From: BMS3ABIN04 sp965554225
Lineage (GTDB): Bacteria > Bacteroidota > Ignavibacteria > Ignavibacteriales > Melioribacteraceae
Assembly: GCA_965554225.1 (NCBI GenBank)
Contig: CBEVZC010000152.1
Span: 1-6,706 of the forward strand
Length of the DNA: 6,706 bases
Direction of reading: 5' to 3'
Position 1 is the first letter of the stretch. Every line of letters begins with the position of its first letter. The position numbers and the translations under genes were made by a program. Positions 1 to 6,422 of the stretch are shown here, one piece after another. The notes beneath the pieces were generated by a model. The model saw only the letters and a list, made by a program, of their open reading frames with translations, was not told the origin of the DNA and did not search any database.

Positions 1-1
1 A

Positions 2-1243
2 CATTTGATATTATTTTTATGGATATTAATTGTTGCATTAAGATTTGATTTCCTTATCCATATCTTTGAAGTTTTAACTATCTATATAAAATTATTATTT
101 TCGAATTCTAACTTTGCAATTAAACAATTTGATTTTCAACTGTTCGATCATTTCTTCTCTTTAATTCTTATTACACTTTTCCCGTTTATCATTTATTTAT
201 CCCGAAAGATTAGGAAGTTTCTTAATACAAGAATTTCCGCATTGAGTGTGCTTCTACCGGTTATTTTAGTTTTTACTGTTTTCTCACCTTTAATTGTAAC
301 CTTTAATCCTGACGCACATAATACAATTCGTGTAACTAAACTGTTGCCACCTTTTTCAAGTAGAATATTAGTAGAGAAAAGAACTAATTATAAAAAAAAT
401 GATGAACAAGAAACATTTGTTAGTTCAAAAAAATCTTTATTCTCTCATAACATAAATACTCACTCGTTTTTTGCAGATAGCATTCAAACCGGTAATTCAA
501 TAACGGTTTTCCAAGGGACTAAGCAATTAAATTTTGAAAAGGATAAAATTCGACCTCAACTAAACAGAAGGTTCTTCTTGTTTGGGACCGACGAATATGG
601 AAGAGATATTTATTCCAGGATTGTTTATGGAACTCGGCTTGCATCTTTGATCGGTCTCGGTTCGGTTATGGTATCGTTATTTCTTGGTATGTTGTTTGGA
701 ATTCCTGCCGGAATGTACGGTGGACTTATGGATTCGGTTTTCAGCCGTTTCTCCGAAATGTTTTTAGCTTTCCCTTTTCTGTTTCTGATAATTTTAATTT
801 TAGCTTTATTCGGAAATTCAATATTAGTAATAATCTTAGTCCTGGGTTTATCAGGCTGGATGAGTCTCTTTAAAATTATTCGGGGAGAAATTATTTCATT
901 AAAGAACAAGGACTTTATCATTTCGGCAAAATTATTGGGGTTTTCTAAGACGGAAATTTTTATTAAAGAAATATTTACCCTTATTATTTCTCCAATAATT
1001 GTTAATATAGTATTGCAGTTTGGAAATGTAATTATGGCTGAGTCGGCTTTAAGTTATCTTGGCCTTGGAGCCGGTGACCAGTATTCATCGTGGGGAGCAA
1101 TGATAAGTTCCGGACAGTATTATTTATCTCGTGCATGGTGGATGAGTTTTTTCCCGAGCCTCTTTTTGTTTCTTATTTTATTAACTGCAAATAAATTCGG
1201 CAAAGATTTAGAAAAAATATTCAACCCGCGTGTCTCATCATGA
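2..1243 (+). CDS. Oligopeptide/dipeptide ABC transporter permease, DppC/OppC type (5' end outside the window)
   Basis: This is an inner-membrane permease subunit of a peptide-type ABC importer, which with an OppB-like partner, two ATPases and a binding protein moves peptides into the cytoplasm. Numbering from the TTG at 5, a hydrophobic segment at about residues 79-97 is followed by the OppC-like NPDA...LLPP stretch (101-116). The hallmark FGTDEYGRDIYSR lies at 193-205, then come four or five membrane segments. The EAA loop that contacts the ATPase is at about 292-323 (RGEI...ISAKLLGFSKTEIF), and the family motif ESALSYLGLG is at 346-355. Two features are odd. About 75 residues lie between LLPP and GTDEYGRD where family members usually have about ten, and there are one or two extra hydrophobic segments before residue 70. 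No stop lies between the window edge and the TTG, so the true start is probably upstream. The stop overlaps the kinase ATG. The family call is secure; the substrate is unknown, and nickel or other ligands remain possible. Confidence 0.9.
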   Translation, partial: HLILFLWILIVALRFDFLIHIFEVLTIYIKLLFSNSNFAIKQFDFQLFDHFFSLILITLFPFIIYLSRKIRKFLNTRISALSVLLPVILVFTVFSPLIVTFNPDAHNTIRVTKLLPPFSSRILVEKRTNYKKNDEQETFVSSKKSLFSHNINTHSFFADSIQTGNSITVFQGTKQLNFEKDKIRPQLNRRFFLFGTDEYGRDIYSRIVYGTRLASLIGLGSVMVSLFLGMLFGIPAGMYGGLMDSVFSRFSEMFLAFPFLFLIILILALFGNSILVIILVLGLSGWMSLFKIIRGEIISLKNKDFIISAKLLGFSKTEIFIKEIFTLIISPIIVNIVLQFGNVIMAESALSYLGLGAGDQYSSWGAMISSGQYYLSRAWWMSFFPSLFLFLILLTANKFGKDLEKIFNPRVSS

Positions 1244-4200
1244 TTAATTCAAGATATAGAATTATAAAACCTTTAGGGCAGGGAAGAAGTCGCGTGTTTT
1301 TGTGTGAGGATATTAATAGAGACATTATTTGTGCTATAAAGATTTTACCAAGACATGTTGAAGAATATGAAAAAAATGATTTTCGGGAAGAGTATATTAA
1401 ACTAAAAAGGTTTAATAGTAGTAATATCATTAAAAGTTATGACTATGGTACGGTTGCCTTGACCGGAGATGAAGAATCTAAGCTGGAAATATTAAAAGGT
1501 TCAAATTATTTTACATTAGAATACTTTGAGGGTGTTCCGATTAATAAATTTTACGTAAATAATGATGAAAAACTATTAACCAGTATTATTGAGCAAATTT
1601 GTTATACACTATTTTATATACATGGATCAAATTACATTTATTATGATCTTAAACCTGAAAATATACTTATCAAGAAAACCAAAGGGGAAATTAAACTTAA
1701 GTTAATTGACTTCGGTTTATGCGAACTAAATTCTAATGTTCCCAAAGATTACAAAAAAGGAACGGCGGAATATATTGCACCTGAGATCTTGCAAGGAGAA
1801 GGGGTTGATAGCAGAGTTGATTTATACTCGCTTGGTGTTGTTCTCTATTTCCTCATTTATAGAAAACTTCCTTTTAGTTCGGAAGATGAACTGGAAATAT
1901 TTAACTCTGCAATTAATAATGAACCGGATTACCCGTCTGTAGAATATTCAAAGCAGATTTTAACGGTATTGAAGAAATTGTTGAATAAATTCCCTTCGCA
2001 AAGGTATAAAAATGCTCTGAGTATTTTAAAAGATTTAAATATTAAAATTTCAGATAAATACCTAAAAACCTGGAAACCGGTAAAGACCTATGTTATTACT
2101 GAACTAACAGCTTTCGTTAAAAATTTTGTTATGAATAAAGAAATTGAAAATGTTCTGGTTATCACAGGTTCCGAAGGTGCCGGCAAAACTTCTATTTCGG
2201 AGGAGGTTTATCAAAACTTTCATAAAGCTATTTTAATTAACAATAATAATCCCTCAAAAAACCAACCGATTTGGAAAGCTATATTAACGAAATTATTGTT
2301 TGCCGATTTTATTTATTTTAATCTTGAGAATAGTATTAAATCCAGAATTCGGAGTCTTCTTAATACTGAACAAGAACAATTAAGTGAAAAGCTAAAATTT
2401 GTTTTTAACTATTTATCGAGAACGTTTCATTTTATTTTAATTCTTGATCAGTTTGAGAATTATGATTTGTTTACTCAGAATTTTATAAAAACAATCATGC
2501 CACTTTTTGTTATTAACAAGGCGAAGTTAATAATTACGTTAGATGCAAATTTTACAAATCTTATTGAGGATGATAAGTCGTTAAGCAAATTGAAGATTAA
2601 GAATTTTAAAGAATCAGATATAAAATTACTATTAGGAAAATCATTATCAGACGACTTCCCCTTGTCTGAAATAAACGAAAGTATTATTAAATATTCCGAT
2701 TTATTACCCGGGAATGTTCTTGATAACTTAGAAGAACTTTTCCAATCCGGAATTATACGGACAGATTGTGAAGGTGTATTATTTGATGAAAGTAAGATAA
2801 AGGTATCTCGGTTAAAAGTTGGATCGGAAAAGTTCTTTTTTAAAAAATACATTATGTTATCCGAAAGTGAAAAGGAAATACTAAATATTATTTCTGCAAT
2901 TCCTTTCCCGATTTCTCAAAAGGTGTTAGATTTATTTGAGACAATAAAAAGTCGAATGGATTTAATTGATAAACTCATTGGACTTAATATTCTATTTCAA
3001 GATGAAAATGAAATTAGGTTTGCTTCAACGGCATTTAATAATTTTGTCTATGAGAATCTGGAAAATAAAAGTAATTTGCACTACAAAATTGCAAATGTTC
3101 TTTATAAAAACAATAATCTTATCGATAAGGTTAAATTAGCACAACAGTTTGAACTTGCTAAATCTTATGATAAAGTTGTTGAATTGCTCAGCGAAGAAGT
3201 AGATTCTGCGGAAAAATTAAACGCATATAGTTACGAAAAAGAGTTACTTGAACATTTGATAGCCCTGCCAATTAAAGGTGAAAAAATAATTGAATTCCAA
3301 AATCAGCTTACGCGAATATTAGTAATTATGGGAGATTATAAAAGATCTAACCTGGTTATTGAAAAATTACTAAACAATAAACTGCCGAAACATATTCAAA
3401 ATGAATTGCTTTTTAGAAAAGCAGATTGCATGACTGAAATGGGAGAGGTTGACGATGCAATCATAATTTATAAAAATCTACTCTCTAGTGCATACGGTGC
3501 TGAATATAAAAATGAATTATTTTTAGCAATTGCATCGGCCGAAACTTATATTAACGAATTTGATAGCGCTAAGGAAAAATGCAAAAATTTATTAAAAAAT
3601 AAAGACACGTCCAATAAAATAAAAGCAAAAGTATATAATTTGTTAGGGATTATTGAACTTAATACTTCTAATTTTACAAAAGCTATTTCCTATTTCCAAA
3701 AAGCATATAAATATTTCCAGAGACAGAACGATTTATATAACTCGGTTAAAATATTAAATAATTTAGGTAACATAAATAATATTCTTTCGAGTACTGATAA
3801 GGCAAATAAATATTGGGGAGATGCACTTAAAATTAGTACAGAGTATGGTATTTTAGAGGTTGAAATTGCTGTATTACTTAGTTATGGTATATCTTTTTTT
3901 GAATATGCTGAGTTTAAAAAAGCTGAAGAGTCATATTTAAAAGGATTGAAATTGGCAAAACTTATTGCCACTAAATATAAAGTTGGTTTATTTTTATTAA
4001 ATATCGGGGAGCTTAATATTGAGAAGATGGAATATGAAAAAGCAAAAAATAACTTATTAAAAGCGCTGGATATTTTTGTAAGTCTAAATAGTTCAAATGA
4101 AATAGTTGAAATAAAATTTCTTCTTTGCAAACTATACTATATTTTAAGTAATAAAAAGTTGTTTACAAAAAAATTAGCGGAATATGAAAGAATAGTAAAA

Positions 4201-4800
4201 ACAAATAATTCAATATTTGAACATACATTTTATTTAGAAATTTTTAGTTTATTAAGGTTTGATTTTAGCCAGCGTTATATTGTAAAAAATAATAGCATTA
4301 AAAATTTTTTAATACATTTTAATTCGGCAGAGAATAAATATCAAAGTTTAAGAATGTTTTTTTTAATGGTTAGGGCTTTGTTTTTAAATAAAAAATACAA
4401 TATCATTTTACAATATTTGACTGACAGGAATTATAGTAATATCTTGTTATTAAACAAATTATTCGAAGCTGAAAAATATTATTGGTTGGGTAAAATATCG
4501 TCTGTTTCTAAATATAGTAAATTAAAAAGCGAAATAGAATATTTTGAAGAAGCATATGAGTTACTGGAAAACATAGAAATAACCGAATTAACTTGGAAAG
4601 TAACCTTCGCACTTGCAGAAAATTTTCTAAAAAGAGGAAATATTAATAAAGCCGCTAGTTTTATGTTTCTCACTAAAGAAATAATTAATAAATTTGGAAA
4701 TCAAATTTCCGACCTAGAATTAAGAAGGGCATTTTACAACGAAACTGAACGTAAAGAAACGTTAGAGAAATTACAACGATGGGAAATACTAATAAAATAA
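1240..4800 (+). CDS. Ser/Thr protein kinase with STAND-like P-loop ATPase and C-terminal TPR solenoid
   Basis: This is a large cytoplasmic signalling protein of 1186 residues with no membrane segment. Residues 1-265 are a Hanks-type kinase: Gly-loop LGQGRSRV (12-19), ATP lysine K34 in CAIK, helix-C Glu probably E51, catalytic loop YYDLKPEN (D136, N141), DFGL (157-160), GTAEYIAPE (174-182) and VDLYSLG (193-199). All catalytic residues are present, but HRD reads YYD, making it a non-RD kinase. Residues 300-500 form a P-loop ATPase with Walker A GSEGAGKT (310-317) and Walker B ILILDQFE (399-406), as in PknK/MalT-like STAND proteins. From about 635 to the end are helical repeats, clearest as TPRs at 798-830, 836-870, 877-912, 916-951 and 1117-1151. 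These would suit ligand or partner binding. The start is fixed by the kinase fold beginning at once after Met and by the ATGA overlap with the permease. Domain calls are firm; the signal sensed and the substrate are inference, with the downstream sigma-54 activator the obvious candidate. Confidence 0.93.
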   Translation: MINSRYRIIKPLGQGRSRVFLCEDINRDIICAIKILPRHVEEYEKNDFREEYIKLKRFNSSNIIKSYDYGTVALTGDEESKLEILKGSNYFTLEYFEGVPINKFYVNNDEKLLTSIIEQICYTLFYIHGSNYIYYDLKPENILIKKTKGEIKLKLIDFGLCELNSNVPKDYKKGTAEYIAPEILQGEGVDSRVDLYSLGVVLYFLIYRKLPFSSEDELEIFNSAINNEPDYPSVEYSKQILTVLKKLLNKFPSQRYKNALSILKDLNIKISDKYLKTWKPVKTYVITELTAFVKNFVMNKEIENVLVITGSEGAGKTSISEEVYQNFHKAILINNNNPSKNQPIWKAILTKLLFADFIYFNLENSIKSRIRSLLNTEQEQLSEKLKFVFNYLSRTFHFILILDQFENYDLFTQNFIKTIMPLFVINKAKLIITLDANFTNLIEDDKSLSKLKIKNFKESDIKLLLGKSLSDDFPLSEINESIIKYSDLLPGNVLDNLEELFQSGIIRTDCEGVLFDESKIKVSRLKVGSEKFFFKKYIMLSESEKEILNIISAIPFPISQKVLDLFETIKSRMDLIDKLIGLNILFQDENEIRFASTAFNNFVYENLENKSNLHYKIANVLYKNNNLIDKVKLAQQFELAKSYDKVVELLSEEVDSAEKLNAYSYEKELLEHLIALPIKGEKIIEFQNQLTRILVIMGDYKRSNLVIEKLLNNKLPKHIQNELLFRKADCMTEMGEVDDAIIIYKNLLSSAYGAEYKNELFLAIASAETYINEFDSAKEKCKNLLKNKDTSNKIKAKVYNLLGIIELNTSNFTKAISYFQKAYKYFQRQNDLYNSVKILNNLGNINNILSSTDKANKYWGDALKISTEYGILEVEIAVLLSYGISFFEYAEFKKAEESYLKGLKLAKLIATKYKVGLFLLNIGELNIEKMEYEKAKNNLLKALDIFVSLNSSNEIVEIKFLLCKLYYILSNKKLFTKKLAEYERIVKTNNSIFEHTFYLEIFSLLRFDFSQRYIVKNNSIKNFLIHFNSAENKYQSLRMFFLMVRALFLNKKYNIILQYLTDRNYSNILLLNKLFEAEKYYWLGKISSVSKYSKLKSEIEYFEEAYELLENIEITELTWKVTFALAENFLKRGNINKAASFMFLTKEIINKFGNQISDLELRRAFYNETERKETLEKLQRWEILIK

Positions 4801-6158
4801 AAGATCCATTAGTAAACTTTAAAATTTATTCTAAAAATTCAGATATTTCCTTAATTACACTTGCAATTAAACAAGTAGATTATTTTAATAAAAAAATTTC
4901 TAAGAGTAAAACTAATAAAATCTCTTCTAATCGAAATGATATAATAATTATAGAGGTAAATGATTTTTCTGACGATTTAATTGATTCATACTTAAAATTA
5001 GTAAATGATGATATTAAAAATCTAATTGTCATTACTTCTTCTAAGGATGTCGTTTTGATTAGTTCTCTATCAAGATTAGGATTAACCAATATTTTCGTTT
5101 TACCTCTTGAACTTCAAAAATTTAAAAACTATCTGTCGCAACTTGTTGATAATTTATCCGTAAAGTTACACGCTGAAGAAGTCCAGAAACAGAAAATTGA
5201 TCTTTCTGATTTTAATAATATTATTGGGAAATCAAATGCAATAATAAAGACTTTGTATCAAGCAAAAAATGTCGCGAAAAATTATAAAGTCGATTTATTA
5301 TTGCTGGGGGAAACAGGCACAGGTAAAAGTTTGCTGGCAAGAAGTATTCATAATAACAGCCCCATTGTTGATTCGCCCTTTGTTTCAATAAACTGTTCGG
5401 CGATACCTGATAATTTATTGGAATCGGAACTTTTTGGATATGAGCAAGGAGCTTTTACAGATGCAAAATCTAGAAAGTTAGGTCTATTTGAATTAGCAAA
5501 AAATGGAACAATATTTCTCGATGAAATCGGAGATATGAGTCTACATTTACAAGCAAAGCTATTAAGTGTACTGGATAGCAGAAAGGTGCGCCGTTTAGGA
5601 GGGATAAAAGATATACCGATTAAAGCCAGAATCATTTCTGCAACTAATCGTGATTTATTAAGTTTAGTTGAGCAAAATTTATTTAGAAGAGATCTTTACC
5701 ACAGACTAAGTGTTGTTACGATTAAAATTCCTCAATTAAGAGAAAGGGGAAGAGACATTTTACTTTTAGCGAATCACTTTATAAGGGAAGCTGCTAATAA
5801 GTTTGATAAGAATATTTTAACAATGTCATCCTCAATGAAAAAGTTTTTACTAAAATACCCATGGCCCGGAAACATTCGAGAGTTAAGAAATGCAATCGAA
5901 AGAGCAGTCCTATTATCGGAAGGATCAAAAATTAATACCGGTGATTTATTTAATTTATCTGAAGGAACATCTGTAGAACAGATTCTTGAAGGTAACAAGG
6001 TGTTTAATCTGGAATTTAATGAAGACGGAATATCCTTAGATGAAATAAATAAAATAATTATTCACCAGGTATTAAGAAAATTCAAAGACAATAAGACAAA
6101 AACCGCAAAATACCTTCGAATCTCTCGTCCCCGCTTAGATAGAATCCTAAAAAGCTAA
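4779..6158 (+). CDS. Sigma-54-dependent transcriptional activator (enhancer-binding protein) with degenerate receiver domain
   Basis: This 459-residue protein has the NtrC-family layout and would bind an upstream DNA site and use ATP hydrolysis to open sigma-54 RNA polymerase promoters. Residues about 14-125 look like a receiver fold without its active site: the acidic pair is absent after strand 1, the phosphoacceptor position in DIIIIEVND is Glu59, and the strand-5 Lys is Leu (FVLPLE, 107-111). The AAA+ core at about 143-385 has Walker A GETGTGKS (177-184), sigma-54 contact loop GAFTDA (224-229, usually GAFTGA), Walker B TIFLDEIGD (244-252), sensor I SATNRD (287-292), arginine-finger region FRRDLYHRL (302-310) and sensor II WPGNIRELRN (362-371). 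Residues about 418-459 are a Fis-type HTH (NKTKTAKYLRISRPRLDRIL). The start overlaps the kinase end by 22 bases and no other in-frame ATG lies before the core; a weak AGAGAAA (4764-4770) sits 8 bases upstream. Control by the neighbouring kinase is inferred, and the divergent receiver could instead be a ligand or partner domain. Confidence 0.94.
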   Translation: MGNTNKIKDPLVNFKIYSKNSDISLITLAIKQVDYFNKKISKSKTNKISSNRNDIIIIEVNDFSDDLIDSYLKLVNDDIKNLIVITSSKDVVLISSLSRLGLTNIFVLPLELQKFKNYLSQLVDNLSVKLHAEEVQKQKIDLSDFNNIIGKSNAIIKTLYQAKNVAKNYKVDLLLLGETGTGKSLLARSIHNNSPIVDSPFVSINCSAIPDNLLESELFGYEQGAFTDAKSRKLGLFELAKNGTIFLDEIGDMSLHLQAKLLSVLDSRKVRRLGGIKDIPIKARIISATNRDLLSLVEQNLFRRDLYHRLSVVTIKIPQLRERGRDILLLANHFIREAANKFDKNILTMSSSMKKFLLKYPWPGNIRELRNAIERAVLLSEGSKINTGDLFNLSEGTSVEQILEGNKVFNLEFNEDGISLDEINKIIIHQVLRKFKDNKTKTAKYLRISRPRLDRILKS

Positions 6159-6230
6159 AAAATATTCACAAAAAGTGATTTCTCCGAATTCGCTTAATGA
6201 TTTAATTTAATAGAAAGTTTAAAAAATAAA

Positions 6231-6258
6231 TTGACTTATTAAGTATATTTTTTAATAT
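6231..6258 (+). promoter_or_regulatory. Candidate sigma-70-like promoter
   Basis: TTGACT (6231-6236) is followed after 16 bases by TAATAT (6253-6258). The hexamers are good matches, but in DNA this AT-rich a -10-like hexamer is expected often. If the host uses Bacteroidota-type promoters (TTTG/TAnnTTTG) this match carries less weight. Confidence 0.35.
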
Positions 6259-6260
6259 TT

Positions 6261-6286
6261 ATTGTAACGATTCATTACGATGTAAT
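6261..6286. promoter_or_regulatory. Candidate activator-binding site: palindrome with 10-bp-phased half-sites
   Basis: ATTAC-GAT-GTAAT (6274-6286) is a perfect 5-bp inverted repeat with a 3-base spacer. ACGAT occurs at 6267-6271 and again exactly 10 bp later at 6277-6281, within TAACGAT and TTACGAT. A further inverted pair, GTAA (6264-6267) and TTAC (6275-6278), overlaps it. The element sits about 70 bp upstream of the -24/-12-like element, a usual distance for a site bound by a sigma-54 activator. Assignment to the neighbouring Fis-type HTH protein is inference. Confidence 0.35.
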
Positions 6287-6343
6287 ATATTATTGCAGTA
6301 AAATTTACCTTTTTTTAAAATGTTATATTTTTTTGTTGTATTT

Positions 6344-6359
6344 TGGGGCATATGTTACT
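6344..6359 (+). promoter_or_regulatory. Possible sigma-54 (-24/-12) promoter, imperfect
   Basis: TGGGGCATATGTTACT places the -24 GG (6345-6346) ten bases before AC (6357-6358), where sigma-54 promoters normally have GC (consensus TGGCAC-N5-TTGC). Spacing, TGG and TT-C match; the highly conserved -12 G is A. The expected start would be near 6370, giving a leader of about 50 bases. A competing reading is a Bacteroidota-type promoter using TTTG (6342-6345) and TAGATATTG (6365-6373), which is also imperfect. Confidence 0.35.
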
Positions 6360-6382
6360 TGGAATAGATATTGTAAAAATTT

Positions 6383-6398
6383 AGTGACCTAAATCACT
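6383..6398. promoter_or_regulatory. Crp/Fnr-family-like palindrome in the leader of the repeat gene
   Basis: AGTGA-CCTAAA-TCACT has perfect 5-bp arms and the 6-base spacer typical of Crp/Fnr-family sites (TGTGA-N6-TCACA). It lies downstream of the -24/-12-like element and 24 bases before the ATG, so a bound protein would be expected to repress or block. Equally it could form a small hairpin in the mRNA leader. Confidence 0.35.
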
Positions 6399-6410
6399 TA
6401 TTCATTAACC

Positions 6411-6417
6411 AGAGAGG
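6411..6417 (+). promoter_or_regulatory. Shine-Dalgarno sequence of the repeat-protein gene
   Basis: AGAGAGG ends 5 bases before the ATG at 6423. It is the strongest ribosome binding site in the window; the kinase and activator genes have none or a weak one and rely on overlap with the preceding gene. This fits a separately and strongly expressed product. Confidence 0.65.
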
Positions 6418-6422
6418 ACACC

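Larger units (their letters stand above)
6159..6422. other. Intergenic control region between the activator gene and the repeat-protein gene
   Basis: The 264 bases are very AT-rich and hold no credible ORF. They contain the candidate sites listed separately: a sigma-70-like promoter, a palindrome with phased half-sites, a -24/-12-like element, a Crp/Fnr-like palindrome and a Shine-Dalgarno. I see no strong rho-independent terminator after the activator stop; the only hairpin there is a 4-bp TCAC-AAAAA-GTGA stem at 6166-6178 with no following T-run. Read-through from the operon into the repeat gene therefore cannot be excluded. Confidence 0.7.

Noticed and set aside
625..921. Open frame on the - strand inside the permease gene (similar ones at 2475-2852, 3882-4130, 5348-5635 and 5774-5998)
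   Set aside because: These antisense frames lie wholly within strongly supported + strand genes, show no domain or start signal, and are Lys/Ile/Ser-rich as expected from the complement of AT-rich coding DNA.
4357..4364. Run of eight T (and eight A at 392-399) as a programmed frameshift or slippage site
   Set aside because: Both genes stay in frame across the runs with continuous domain structure, and such runs are common in DNA of this composition.
6166..6178. Hairpin TCAC-AAAAA-GTGA just after the activator stop as a terminator
   Set aside because: The stem is only 4 bp with two G/C pairs and is not followed by a T-run; not credible as a rho-independent terminator.
6280..6298. TTGCA at 6293-6297 as the -12 part of a sigma-54 promoter
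   Set aside because: The position ten bases before GC reads TA instead of the near-invariant GG.
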